A DNA stretch of 64,000 bases from Cristatella mucedo (Eukaryota; Bryozoa; Phylactolaemata; Cristatellidae), in contig WPIO01000028.1 of the NCBI GenBank assembly GCA_009760855.2, positions 4,113,501-4,177,500 of the forward strand, read 5' to 3'. Position 1 is the stretch's first letter, and every line of letters begins with the position of its first letter. A program made the translations under genes and the position numbers. Below, piece by piece: positions 38,491 to 53,400 of this stretch. The notes under the pieces were generated by a model that saw only the letters and a program-made list of their open reading frames with translations, was not told the origin of the DNA and searched no databases.

Positions 38491-41400
38491 GTATGCACTT
38501 TGTTTGAATTTGTCCCTACTCGATCATGGGCGCAGTACAGGTTTTCGAACATGTGCTTCTGGTGGTGCCCGCCGAATGGCTGCTTGTCACCATATGGCTT
38601 CTGAGGGATTTGTTACTCACGATTACAATTTTTTTAATCCGTAGCTGCAACATATCTGAGTAGGCAATTTCTGGAAGAAAACTTTGTTCATCCTCCATCT
38701 AACAATCGTGGCTAGTCATGTATACCCTGCTCTTGCAAGCACCCATGTTCTCCTTTGCGTACCTCAGCAATAGCTTTTGAGCTGTCGCTGTTTTAGAAGC
38801 GCCTGAACTCTTATTGCACCATGGGTATTTATGGCGTCTGCAAGTAAGCCTGCTATTTTCGTATGAAACCATGTTAACGGTACTTGCACGTAATTTATGT
38901 AAAGGTCCGTCATCTGGGTGGCTACCCGTACTACAGAATCGCCGTGCAGGCTTCAGACTCGGTTTGCTGGCGACGGTATTCCGCGGTATCCCATATTTTG
39001 TAATGCTCTTGTCGGAGGGAGGAGAGAATAGTGAGACATAGAATAAGAGGAGAGACGAGTAGGGCAAGAAACGAAGACAAAATAGCGAGGGAGGCTGAAG
39101 ACAGCGAGAGAGGCCTGAGAGAGCGACGTAGAATGGCTGTTGCAAGTTCTCAAAGTAGTCGAAAACCTCTGTGCCTGACTACTTTGGCTCATGCCACCAT
39201 CACATCCAATCAGTAGAGCAGACTCGTGAAGTGTCAGCTGCCAATATTGTTTGTTGGGAGAAATAAAGCTGCAAAAGCATGACTAAGAATTGTAGCTGCA
39301 ATTCAGGGTTGGATGAATTGCAGAGCTGAATCCCAGAACATTCGAGATAATCCGTACATGTGGGGAGAGTGGCTTAGTCTCGCGATTAAACTTCGTTCAT
39401 TTCTCCATATGTTTGGCCAGGAGTTACATGATATGTCGGTAATCAGCAGCATGGTGAGTGCTTAAATGACAAACAAATGAACACAGTGTTGTATAGTACC
39501 AAAGTTGTAACTACCCCACGAGCTTCCATACATTAAGAGGAATAAGGCATTCTGTATGCATCAACAGACAGTATGCCAGTGTTCTTAATTACTATGGAAA
39601 CCAAACTTTAGAGAGGTCAATGCCAATACTACTTGACAGTTTAAAGCTGAAGGCAATGCGATGTCATATGGTGTGATGTGAGCCTACTTTAAAGACCCTG
39701 CTTGAATGTTGCACAAAAATCTTGATGATGTACATCGGTGAGATGAAACCCGGTGGTTCAGTCACCATCTTGCAAAAATAGCTCTGCCGAACAAACCAAC
39801 TGTAGACTTTGGACAGTCCCAGGTTTGTAAGTTGTTTGTAACCCACTGTTAGCTTATGTCACTAGTGGCACACTACTGCCCACCGATAAATGCAATTATG
39901 AGGACATTGCCACATATCAAGCGCCTTATCGATAGCTAGTTGAGCTTCATCGTGATGGCCAAGCCTGCTCCCAACGTTAGTATCAAAGGTGGATTAAGTA
40001 AGCAGCTTGGTTTTTTATGATAGATTTATACCTAGACTCGAGGGCAGAATTATTGGTGACCCCTTGGTTATGAGAAGCAGTAGGCATACAACCGTGAAGC
40101 TATACTGAAGCACAAAGAACGAATGCACCCCATTAGCATAGTGCCATTCGGGATGAAATTTTTTCTTGAACCCATGTTCAAAAAGAAAAATACCAAGAAA
40201 AGCCTGTTAAAATTCATTAAAAATGTTTTAAAAATAATCATTTAAAAATGGAAAAATTTAGAATTTTCCCTTTAGAGCTCTTCGATAACGACTGCATCGT
40301 CCATTTTTGGAGTTGCTTAGACATGCACATTAATATGAGAACAACAGTTCACTCACTGGCTATATTCATTCTTAGCCTCATATTATCGCCAATCGGTATG
40401 CCTAAAACCATCTAGTGAACTCCTTTACGAAGGGCGACATATGGGCTTTATGCCAAACGGGACTTGGTAACATTGCAATTGCCAAACAAATTTGAATTGG
40501 TTAGACTTCGATGAGATACAGCCGGAAGAAGATTGCTACAACAGTATTAACAATAATGCAGTGAGATCATGCTGTCCACATATATGATTTCAATACAGTT
40601 AATCTTTGTAGCACCTTAGGGGACCTAATCTCCTCAGGTGCCTTACATATGCTGCAAGCCATGCACGACCTTGATCCTTGAAGGCAAGCATCTTATACCT
40701 GGGCCAAATCTAGGGCGAAATCTAAAGAGTGAAACTTTAGGCTTCATTTCAGCCCCTTACCCACATCGAGCATTTGTGCTCAAAGCCTTCTGACTGCTTC
40801 TGGGAAACTAGTTGGTATGTATATGATTAGGCCTCGACTAAATGAACTAGATTTGTTGAGTATGTGTGGGCGTACGTGTGTGTGGTGACACTGTGCATGT
40901 TATCTTTAACCAATTGACACTTCCTTTGTAGCATAAGTAAGTGCACCGAACGAGATTTAGTTCTTTCATGTCACGGTACAAATGCCTCATTATTATTATT
41001 ATTATTAAAGGGCTGGTAGAGCAGGTAGTCACCTGAATGAAAATGAAAGCCTAGATTGTACTAGGCAAATACATCGGCAGCAGTGAGAGTATGCATCGTG
41101 ACATGAAGGGCAATCTAGAACAGATCCCTGTGATGCCCCGTATTTTAAATTTTAGCCAACATTTGGGTGTGGCCCGGAGCTTGTGACTATATAACTGGCA
41201 GTGGCTTCCAAGTTCTCACAAAATGTCGGTTTAGGCTTTTTTCTTGTATGCTTTCCAAACCACAACTGGTCAGCAGCCACAGTCCTAAATATAGTTGTGA
41301 TGTCTTGCCACTCTCCTGCAACCATGAGAATGCTCTTTAAGGAATGAAACGGACTACGGTTCTGGGAGCTGCGTTGTGCAGGTCGTAATGGTGTTAAGCA

Positions 41401-44400
41401 CCTAACAAAGTATGCACGTTTTACACTTTTGTGGTTAGTGCACAGCGTGACAAATTTATTTTGAAAACCACTGTTACTGTCCGACATTACTCATTCTCCC
41501 TTTCTGTTTCTCGTGTCATTTTCTATTATCTGTGTCTGTGTGTCTGTCTCATACTCTTTGTCTTGATTGCTTTATCTTAAGAATTAAGGTTTATTTACTG
41601 TTGTGGCCAGCAAAGAATATTACTCGAGACCCGGTTCTGGCTGGACTAGTGTAACCTTGTTTAAGTAAATATGCCAAAAATACTATTAGGTCTCAACAGT
41701 TCGTCTTATCGTGGCTGGTTGATTAGTCTTAAATCTCAGATTTGCAAAAGGAGCTGCAGTAGGTTCTGGTAAAACAGCATATGCAAGCATGTATTCTTAT
41801 TGTTATCGACAAAGCCCACCGCTCTGTGGCTTTATCATACCTTGCTGAATTCTTGCGGAAGCATTATCGCCTTTATTATCATCCTCGTGCCTGCAGCTAC
41901 AGAAGTTTTGCATCCCCAACTGTAGAGAAATTGCTTCCACAATTCATACACAGCTGTGATATATTTGCTCTTAAAGCCGATTCTGGCATGCCTTTTCCTG
42001 CAGTTGTATTTCAATGTCTAGCATTAATCCAATTTCTAGTTGCACTGATTGCTGGTGTCCTTTATAGGTTTCCTTGAATACAAGCATTTCATTGCATTAC
42101 ATATTGTTGCTGCATCTTTGCTATCTTTGTTGTTAAGCTTTACAGTGAATATTGATAGCGAAGCGTGAGTCCCAATATATTCTACAGCAGCCGAGTGGGC
42201 TCATCCTGAATGGAATGCCCTACATCCACTCACCATTCGATCGTGTTTCCTTTGCAGCAAATGTAAAGCGCCTAGACAGAGATTTGAGTTCTCGGAGGGC
42301 ACTTTATCAAGTGTATTATTATTGTTATTACTTCAGCTTTTTTGCATTTACCATCAGATTTCAGTGTTGCTGATGTGTTGGTTTCGTGCATGTTGTGACC
42401 CACATGTGTTTGACCTGCACGACCGATTAGATTCTCCTAATGTTATTATATTTGGCCTATTCTTATCATGCATTGTATGTGCTGTTGGTTTTCGCTCATG
42501 TCAACATTTAGCACACCGACTTATCCTAGGCTATGTCTGCTTGTGTTTTAGTGCCGGTTCGTGACTAAGTACAGATGTAAAGAGGGTCGGTTAGTCATTA
42601 AAATAACCAACGACAGTAAGGTAATGGTTGTATTTGGGGTTTGTTGAGTTCGAGACAGCTTCTGCTTCTGCTTGGAGTAGAGTGGCATTTACACTGTCGA
42701 CCTTTCTATGCTGACCCTCTTCGAACTGCTTATCTAATTCTGCTAATGCCAACTCAGTAAATCAGCTGCATTATATATTTACTAGAGACAGGGGTGATGA
42801 TAAGTGCTGGGACGGCCTCTCTAACAAAAAGAGACAAGTTCGCAGGGGTTGGCATCAAATGTTTGATATAATGAAATGCAGTTGCATAGACCATTTGCTA
42901 ATGCATAACTTGGTAATTAAATGAGAATTGAAGGCTCTAAAGAGCTCACTACAGAGTACTTTTTTGGATGGTACATTGCTACATATATGTTGATGTTACA
43001 GAAGACTGAAGCTCTGTTATCTACCAGAGAGGAAGCTTTTTTTTTAGCTCATGGGCCCCCAGACCTTGGACCCTCTATGTTTAATTAAATAAAGTTGTTA
43101 TAATAATAATAATACCTTTGTATGGCAGCCTCAGAGCTTAATCTCTTTCTAGGCACTTTGCATATGCTGTTAAGGGTGTCCGGACGATACATCTACGGGG
43201 AAGTTTCGTCCGTGGACGATTCATCCAGATTAATATTTAAACTTGTTAGTATGAGTTGCTGAAAGGCTGCACAGAAAAAATGTCGAAATAAATACTTTCA
43301 ATTAGGGTTTAGGGTTTCTTGTCTGCATGAGCAGTCAGTGGATGAATCGTCCTCTGGATGAACAGTCCATAGATGACTCCTCCGTGGACGAATCATCCTA
43401 GAACCACTGTAAACGAAGTCCGATCGAATGGTTAGTGGTAACATGCTCAATGTAATCTGGCATAACATAGAGGTGATATGCACAGGGTCAACATGCAAGT
43501 ATTGTTAGTGGCAGCATGCACAGTGGCAACATGCATAAGCACACAGAAGACGACTCACACGGACCCACTAAATGATGGGATAAAAAGATGCGTTTTTAGC
43601 TCTTTTTTTTAAATATCAAGTCAGGTGATGTCGTGCGTGTCAGTCGGGAGTGAGTTCCAGGCTTTGTGAGCATGCAAACCCTAAAGGCACGGTCTCCAAA
43701 TGATTTGAAGGGCATACGAGGTGTAGCTAAATGATTTGATACAGAAAAGCTGAAGGTGCAATGCCTAGCCTGGCCGGGGAGCAGATCAGGTAGGTAGGCT
43801 GGAGCCAAATAATGAATTGACCTAAAAGTGAGTGACCGAATCTTGAAGTCGATGTGTTGCTTGACTGGGAGCCAGCGCAGGTTGGCGAGAAGTGGTGTGA
43901 TGTGGCCACTTCGACACTCACGACAGACAAGTCTAGCTGCAGAGTTTTGCGCCAGCTGTAAGCTCACACCGGTACCTTATGGCACAGGCAAGCAGACCAG
44001 GAAGCAGTGAGGTACAGAAGTCCAGACGGGTTGTTCCAAATGCACGGACCGATTTAGATGTGGTATCCCATTGGTGGCTCACTTGGTTGCAGGCTTTCTT
44101 TGAATTGCACCCGAAGGCTCGTTGACGGGATCTCACACGTGAAGCTGCCGGTTCTTATACCGATTTAAACAAGTACTTCATACCCAACAGATCTTGTTCA
44201 TTTGCACTTGTCTTAGTTTGATGGTGCATTGATCAGAACTCTCTTTTGGCTCGTAGTGCATGCACTGGTTTCTTGATTTTTTCAAGAGAACTAAATCATG
44301 TTCGTAGGAGATTTACAATTTATATGTGGAGTACGTGTTGTCTGATAAAACTGCTTTCAATTTAATGTCAATGACTGGTGTTTGCCCCTAGTTTGGTTAG

Positions 44401-47400
44401 TTATATGTTACCTCTGCTTATCCTCTTGAGCCTGGCTCATGACCACCGTCACAGGAGTCATATTATTGGCTGGCCCTGACACCCTGCTCACACTTCATTG
44501 TCTGTTTCCTCCATTGAGCCTCATTTGTTTCGGACCTGGCTGTTAAAAGATGTGCCCTGACCTATCTGCAATATGTGCTGTATGTTTATTGTCACGAGCC
44601 TCACATAAGTTACCTTGCATCTTTTAATTCTTAGCTAAAGACATCCGTTTCGGTCAGCTTTTCCACCCCTGTTTTTTTCTGTTCAGTTGTGCTTTTCGTT
44701 CATATCTGTGCGGCATTTAGTGCATGTTACTAGCCGTCGGTCTTACTAACGATGGCCGTGTGTCTTCTGGTTTTTTTCTTTTTAGAATGTTTGCCTAAGA
44801 ATGAGGCATGTTAGCATTTGTATGTTTCTTTGCATGTTTTGCATGCTGGTTACTAACTCCGTGGATATTGATTCTCTTGTGTCAAATTGTAAAGTGCATG
44901 GATAGAGATTGAGTTCTCTTGGGCTACTATACAAACGACCTATTGCTATTATTTTTTAATCGGTACCATGAGATCGTATATGCGATGGTTATCCAAGTTA
45001 TGCGATTTCACCACCTCATCTAGTATGTGCTTTCGTTATCGACAAGAATTAGCCGTGCTGTTTTGAGTGGTATGCATATGGCGTCACAAGACAAACTGAA
45101 ATCCTATGACATCTTACTAACTGTTCAGACACTAGATGCTGTGAAGCAATGTCGTCAGCAGTAGTTTGACAGCATCCTGATGTCAGATAATGGGATCGGC
45201 TCGGCAATTACAGCATAGACAGGTTTGCTTGATGACTTGAATAGTACTAAGCTCGTTTTGGTAGAAAAGGTGAAACATTTTATTTCCTTAGACTGATTAT
45301 CAACTGCTCGAGCACAATGTGAGCGATGCGTTTCAGGCAACCATCATAAAGAAACAAGAAAAGATGTATCATGTTTGTTCTTAAATATTAAGGAGTCCAT
45401 ACGTTAAGCTTTAAGTAACAAAGTTAAACCAGGGTCTTATTTATGTAATTGTCTGTGCTGTGCAAAAGGCTTTGTAGTGCCGTGTAGCAGCAGCATGAGG
45501 TAACTTCAGCAACTTTAGGTATTCTGAACTGCCACAATTATTATGCTCCCATGTATTGCTACTTGCAGTAATCGTCATGGCAATTGTTCTATGCAGAAGA
45601 AGCACGCCTAATGCGTTTACCCCCTTGGGCGAATGTTCCTTTCATTAAGCTTCATTATTGGCTACCCACTCGGCAAGGCTGTGAGGAATTCACCGTGGCT
45701 TTTAGGGATTGAACAGGTCCCCTCTTTATTGGCTCCGAGCTATTTCGAATTTGAAGAGTCCACTACCGTTACCAGCATTTGACTTGGTATCTGGTGCTAG
45801 TTTCATGGGTAATTTTTTAAAGGCTAGTAACAGTCTTGACAGTGGTAGATACAGCTTGGTTATTTTTTATATCTCTAGCTACATGTCCGGCATTTGCTTT
45901 TATTGCTGCCTCTGCAGCTCTTTAGGTTCCCTAATGTCATGAGCGCCCAAGCTGTAGCAGGTGACAAATGCACATTTTTAGATTGCCTTGTAAGCGATTG
46001 AATCACGTGTGGACAAGTAACAGGATCGTTTTAAGATACCACCTATTGCTCTTTCCAACCATGTCTACATCTTCCATACTCCCAAACGACTTACTCTGAA
46101 CCCTTACGATCTATCGTGCCATATTACATACCGCACTGTGTCACTCTTTCTCAGTACTTAAACGTGCTGGTCATTGCCACAAGAAGTAAAGATTTATTGC
46201 AGCGCCCCAGCTTCTGAGAAATTAGCAGCTGCACACAATGGCATAAAGCAATCCATGGGTAATTCGGTTGCTCCTGTCGCGGCTGGTCTCCTCGCTCAGA
46301 GGGAAAGCATTGAGAGTAGAAATGGTCAATGCTTTTGATACAGTTTGTTTGCTGGTCTTGGCAGGAAGCGTCAAGTCCGGCAGTGTATGTACACATTCAG
46401 CTGTCCTTTTTACATCAAGTATATAGCTTTGGTAATTGCTGCTCTCAACTGTGTGCACTCATGTATTTAGGCACCCTGGAGTTGGTGTATTTGCGACGTG
46501 GCCGAGGCAGCTAGGTGCTACTTAGCTGCCCAGGAAATAAACGCAGATGTTTATACTATTGATCAATTTAACCCTCAACTGGCCACAATTTAAAAAACCC
46601 AGGCACTAACTTGGTCGTGAACATTTTTATGTGCGACAAGGCAGGGGAAATCCCATGGCGCCGTGGTTAGCACTGCTTTACAATTCCATAGACAAGAGAG
46701 CATGGCGAGTTCGATAGAGGCATGCTGCTTGCACTTCGAACAAAAGGAAATGACTACAGTAAGATCGCTGATCTACTCGGCGTAACTGGAGGCTGTGTGA
46801 GCTGAACCTAGCTAACTATGCCAATAAAGGTTAATATCAAACTGATGTAGCCTCAGGAGCTGGCGGTCGCAGCCCAAGGGCCTTTCACTGATGAGACCGG
46901 CTCTCTCCCAAAGGAAGTCTAGCTTGGCACCACTCTCACAATAACTGGAAGCCGCTACAGGGACAACAGTTTCGACAGTGCACTCAAAGCCTAAGGTTTT
47001 TGGTGCAAATACTTGGTAGCCAAAAGACCCATCTCAGGCAACAGCATCCTATGTTAACTTAATAATGTAATGTAATGTATCTCTGTCTGTAACTCCACAA
47101 AGTCATAAAGACCACGTGGGTGTTACGCAGGAGAGTTTTGTATAACGCAGGAGAGTTTTGTATAGCGCACTCACAGCCTAAGCGGCTTTCGGTACGCATT
47201 CGGTAGCCAACAGACTTCGTCTCACGCAACAAAGAGAAAGTGGGAAGCATAGCAGAGTCAGGAGAGCAGTTGAGGTAGTGAGTAGCATAGAAGTAGCAGC
47301 TCAGGACCGCTGAAAAGGATGTGCCATAGTCGGCAGTAGGAGAGTAGTTGTCGTTTCGTAAGAATGTGGAAGCGAGTTCCACAGTCTAGGAGTCGTTAGG

Positions 47401-50400
47401 CTAGCAAGGCTCTGCAAGTAGACTGTGGAAGCGAGTTCCACAGTCTACTTGCAGAGCTAAAGCTTCTGTCGCCAGCTGTCTTTAAGCGGATGAATGGGAC
47501 AGCTAATTTATTGTCCACACAGGACCTGAGGGCGCGAACAGGCTGAAACTGATGCAGCAGTTCAGCTAGGTACGAAGGAGCCAAGCCGTGGCAGGCCTTG
47601 TGAGTCAGCGTAAGAACTTTGCTCTGGATCCGTTGCTCAACCGGCAACCGTCCTAGCTCTTTCAGCCAAGGAGACACGTGCTCAAACCGCTGGGACTTAA
47701 AGACTAGCCTTGCAGCCATATAGTCCGCTGTAGTGGCATAATAGCTTTCTTCGGTAGCCCAGCCAAAAGGGAATTACAACAATCAAGCCGAGACAGAACT
47801 AAAGAGCTAGTTAAATTTTTTACAAGCCACTGTGGGAGACAGCTTCTAATCTTGGATAGGGATCGGATGTGATGGCTAGCTGTAATATCTTTCTAGACAC
47901 TTTACATGCTGAAAAGGAAGCAAAGAGGAAATAGGAAGCATAGCCCAGTCAGGAGGGCGGTCGACTAAGTGTGTAGCGTGGAAGTAGCTGTGCAGAACGG
48001 CTGGAAAGGATGTGCCTGAGCAGCTTCAGAAGAACTTATGTTCTTTCGGAAGAAATCTGGAAGTTCTTGAGTCTAGGACCTTCAGAGCAAAATCTTTTTC
48101 GCTGTAAGCAAGGACCTAGTGCTTTTTGCCACCTTCCTGTCATCGGAACCTACATGTTTATTCATTTTAACCTAGCTATGCTTCTTGGTAATAGGTAATG
48201 CACAGAGCAAGCAGAAGTTCAAAAGCAATAGCAAGAAGTGGCTGTAAAAAAAACGTTTAGTAGCACAATTCAGAACATCTCACTTGCGACCTATGCGGTT
48301 GGACGATTCCTTCGAAGTATGCCGAGCATAGCACCAAGCCAGGCCACAGGCCCGAAAAGAAGCTAGACAGCCTTGCCTAGCTTCTTTGAATATTCAAAAA
48401 TCAAATGGGAAGTCTTGAAAAATACAAAGATTGTTTTGCTTCACCTCGTGTTGGTTATGTTTATCTAGGGTAGTTACACAATTCATGACTGCCGAAACCA
48501 GTAGTGGACCATCGTGTAGTGGACTGCCGGGTACCCTGCAGTGCTCGACCACCCCATTCCCAGGTCAATGCCGTTGCAGGCGACTGCCTGAATTTCATGA
48601 ACCTTTTGTGCTCATTAAGCTGCCCATCCTGATCCGCCCAACATCTGACACCTGCCATATGTGGCTATGCGGTTGCTAGCAGTGTTAAGCACAGATCTAT
48701 CACCATCAGCCTGGACTTGCTGCTCTAACCATAAGCTTCTATAACAGAAGAATTATAGTCTTGTAGTCGGACGGACTTTTAAAAGAGGAATATGTCTTGT
48801 GGGCTGCTCTTTTCCTTCATTTGACATCGGCATGACAGTCAAAACTTTATGCTGGTCCCACCGAACTGAGGTAAATGTCTTTTACCAGTGAAAAGTTAGT
48901 CCGAGAACGATGGGGATGCATGCGAATTCGGAATCTAAAAGAGCAACATTAAGCGGGAAAGACCGCTTTTCATTCGATGTCGTGAGACCACTCCAATGTT
49001 CAGGTGGATAAGCGAAACACCTTAAGCATTGGTAGTGAACTTGCAATTTTACCTCAAGAGTTCCTTTATGCGGTATATTAACCATAGCCTTCGCAAAGCA
49101 GGTCTGAGGGGGTAAGCCAAATGGATTCGCTGTGCATCGATTGCTATTGACTAGTGTCGTGCTCATATTGGTTCCCGATACTGGAAAAAGGATATGGATC
49201 ATTATTTTCACTTAGATATTTTTCTAAGCTGAATTTAGCAGCTAGAAACCCTCATAGTCTATACTGTTTTTCGTTATACTATAGTATATTATATTGTCTA
49301 TACTGTTTTTCTACTTGACTATAACTCTTTGGGCTTTGGCACTCATACTCATACTCGGGGCTTTCTAAATAAATAAATCCTAGCTGATTAAACAGCCTCT
49401 TTTTGTATAGCGACAGAAGAGCCTTTATGGCTATCACCACCGCTTGCAGTGGCGACAAAGAATTGCCCACCGCAGGAATCGAACCCACGCCCTCGGGACC
49501 GAGGTCGTGAAAGCAACCTCCGTATCTAGCTTGCCATCACGGCTCACCGAGTATTTACTCAAGCTAGGATAGCAATATGGCCGTAGGAAATTGAGTCAAG
49601 ATTTTTGCATTTAAATTCACTTATTTAAATTTATTTGAATTCACCACAGCACAAAAGCTGTGCACATTAAGTAATTTTTGTTAATCGCTTGCAAGTACAG
49701 CTCGTGGTATCATCTAACTTAATGTTTAGTAAGAAGCAGGGGCCCTCGGTTTTTGAGGATTTGCTGCACCAGGCAGGCATCGAAGCTATCAGTGGCTGAA
49801 TAGTTTCGTGCGATATCCTCACCAACTGACTTGGTAGGTGCTCAAACTGGTCATTCAAACTGACCGGTGGGTTGGGTTGCTTCTTAACCGACTGTCTAGG
49901 CCATCCCATAGATACTCAATGAGATTCGAATCTGGCGACTGACTTGGCAAACATTACTGTCAACTTTTGCAGTGCAGCATGCCTAAGGTGATTTATTCTG
50001 CTAATAAATAACGCTTTTGCCGTGCAGTCAGGCCGACAGATTGCAATGTTTTGCTGCATGAAGATAAATATTCTGGTCCACAATGGCAGGAATGTAATCG
50101 GTGCACTGATACAGGCACAAGAAAAAGAGCTCAGTGTTCTTAACCATTGGCCAGCCATTGTCGTATGCAGACGGTTTTCTTCGTATTCCTAGCCTTTTCT
50201 CTGGCTTACTCATTTGTGGCCATGTAAAAGGGAAAATGCTTTCTTGTGTCTAATAAACCGAACGGCAATCTTCAGGCGACCAGTAGATGTGGCATTTGGC
50301 TCCAAAAGCCTTTGAGTTCTATGCTGCTTACTCAGCCAGGCAGTTCTATTGGCCCCCGTCGTCGGAAAACTTTCTCTGCAAGTCGATGCTGCCCTACTTG

Positions 50401-53400
50401 CCTGCTAATTTCTTGCCCTGAAGTGGCTTCCAGTGAGCATGCCAGCTTGGCCAAGCCGGCCTTCCTATCGCTGGCGCTGTCATCTTCTGTAGACAAGCTA
50501 GCGGCTCAATGTCTTGTTCTGGCAGGCTTTGGGTGTGGCAGTTGGCCACGGAACCCATCTGTGTGTACTTAGCCAGATTATATCTAATACAACCATCGAT
50601 CATTTTAAGTGCTCAAGCCATTTTTCGATTGCCCCAGGCCTGGTTGTGAAGGATTGGCAGAACATCCTGTTTGTGAAGGACTAGCAGAATACCTTTAGTC
50701 ACTGTGCTCCTATGCATTCGGCATGCTGTAGCCGCAACGCCCAATTGGCAAGAAAGGGAAATGAAAACAGGTAGGAAGGTCGTAAACATCTTGCACTCTC
50801 TCAGGCACTGAAGAATGTTAATGCTAATATTCTTCAGGCTTGATTATGAAAAAGTACTGCTATTAAAAAAATTACTTCTATAAGTTGATATTGCTGGAGT
50901 CTTGAAGACCAGAAAAAACCAGTGGTTACTCATTTCCCAGTGTGTTTTGCTTAAATATTGGCAACCGTTATTAACCCCACACAATCCAGGTATATCGGAT
51001 TTTAATAAGGCAAGTCGGCTTAGTTCTCTTTTGTGCAGAATCTTTGGTGCCTGCATATCTTGAGTGTTGCTTCACGGTTTTGGTTCAGTTACAGACAACG
51101 GTGTGTCGAGTTTACCAGTCAAGTTTCATGCAATTGAACTGGCATTTATATGCTGTATATTGATATGAATAATAATAATAATAATACATTTGATAAAGTG
51201 CCCTCAGAGAACTCAATCTCTTTCAAGGCGCTTTACAATTGCTGCAAAGGAAGCACGATCAAATGGTTAGTAGTAGCATGCTCAATAAACAAGAATAGTG
51301 TAGTTAGGGGTGACATGCTCAGGGTCTGCAAGCAAGTATGGTTAGTGGCAGCATGCACAGTGTCAGCACGCATAAGCACATGAAGGACGAATCACAGGGA
51401 CCCACTAAATGCTGTCCTAAATAGGTGCGTTTTTAGTTTATTTGTAAATGCGGTCAAGTCAGTGATGTCGTGTCGAAGGTCGGGAGTGAGTTCCATGCTT
51501 TGGGGCTCACGAACTAAAGGCACGGTCTCCGACGGATTTGAGGTTCGTACGAGGTATAGGTAAAAAGTTAGATTCCGAAAAGCGGGTGGTACGATGCTTG
51601 GCCTGGCGGGGGAGTAGATCTGATTGGTAGGCTGGAGCCAAAGAATGAAGGGACCTGAAAGTGAGTAACAAAACCTTGGAATTCGATGCGTTGCTTGCCT
51701 GGTAGCCAGTGCAGGTCGGCAAGAAGTGGTGTGATGTTGCAACTGTGACCTCAAGACAGACAAGCCTAGCTGCAGTGTTTTGCACCAGCTGTAATCGCCT
51801 GATTGCACATGCCGGTAGGCTAGAAAGCAGTGAGTTACAGAAGTCAAGACGGGATGTCACGAATGCATGGGCCAACTTAGACGTGGTATCCTTATCTAAA
51901 CAAGCCCGAATTTTAGCAATGTTATGTAGCTGAAAGTAGGCAGACGACTGTAGAGCTGATATGGTCGTCTAACGAGAGGTCACTGGAACATGACAACTAG
52001 ATTTCGAGCTTATTCCACAGGAGATATGCTGGCAGAGCCAATTTTGAGCGTCAGCCTTTCCAATTTCTGAATCACACTGGGTTTGCCCATGACTAATAAG
52101 TTAGTTTTATCGCCATTTAGTTTAAGAAAATTTGCTGCCATCCATGTGCTGATGTCATCAATACATGCAACAAGTGAGCTGAGAGAATTCGCGATGCTTG
52201 AAGGCTGGGAGAGATCAAAGCAAAGGTTCAACTGAGTGTCATCCCCATAGAAAGGAAAGCCTACATTGTGCTTGGCTATCACATCGGCAAGAGGAAGAGT
52301 ATAAACCGTGAAAAGAACAGGACCTAGCACGGAGCCCTGGGATACCCCATATTTCAGAGATACCTTGGATGATCTATGTCCATGCACATCAATACTCTGG
52401 AGTCTCCCACTGAGATAATACCTGAACCATTGCAATGCAGTGCCAGTGATGCCCAGGCGAGATGAGAGGTGCTCAAGAAAGACTTGGTGATCGATAGTAT
52501 CAAAGCTGCCGAAAGATCGAGCAAAACATGCAGAGATACTCTACCCATGTTTGCATTCCTAAGTAGGTCTTTGTTCACCCGAAGCAAAGCTGATTCTGTG
52601 GAGTGATTAGCTTTAAAACCAGACTGGAACTTACTAGCAAGGTATGAAGTTTCAATATATGAGTTCAGCTGATCAGCCATGACTCCTTCCAATGTCTTTG
52701 ATAGGAACAATAGAAGGGAGACTGGGCGGATGTTGCATAAGTTCTCTTGGTCCAGTGTTGCTTTCTTGAGTAATGGCCTGACTACAACCTTTTTGAGAGG
52801 TGTTGGGACACGACCTGAGGCTAATGACATATTAATGATGTTAGTTATGCATGGAAGCAGCAGATCAACGTACCGTAGAAGCAGTATAGTGGGAATAGGA
52901 TCCTAACTACTAGTTGTCTTCTTTGATTGGGATATGAACTTCTGGACGACGTCACTAGTGACCTTGAATGTAGACATTGAGGTGCTGCATGGAATTGAAG
53001 GACAGCGTTTAAGGGGGATGCTGCCATCTAAGGGATGGACTATCTGATCATGTCTATCTTGTTGACAAAGAAGCTAGAGAAGCGATCAGCTAGATCATCT
53101 CAGGGATCACTAGATAAGGAGTTAACGTGGAAGCGGTTGAGGAGATGGTTGATCGTTGACATAATTCTTTTTGGGTTATGCACCTGTGATTCAACAATTT
53201 GTTTTTAGAAACAAGACTTGGCCTTTACTAGGATCGATTGGTACGATCTGCAGTAGTCCTCGTATGCCTGTCGATAACAGTCAGTCCTGATCTTGTGTAT
53301 ACTTTTTCAAGCTTGCACTTAGTAGACCTATCTAGTTTATTGTCTGTGGTAAATCATGGGCCGTCTGGGCGATGGTGCACAGTGTGCTTTGTCAGAGGTG

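Larger units (their letters stand above)
38491..42551 (+). other. SRP9 intron 1
   Basis: It holds the three-piece LINE A cluster at 40.6-41.2 kb and a LINE A-type tail at 42.23-42.33 kb. A 148-codon minus frame (39145-38699) has no recognised features. Confidence 0.7.

Noticed and set aside
38699-39145. 148-codon minus frame in SRP9 intron 1
   Set aside because: No recognisable family and unsupported by splice or promoter signals.
43302-43322. Telomere-like TTTAGGG units (also near 32385 and 32440)
   Set aside because: Only two to three units each. Too short to be a telomeric insertion.
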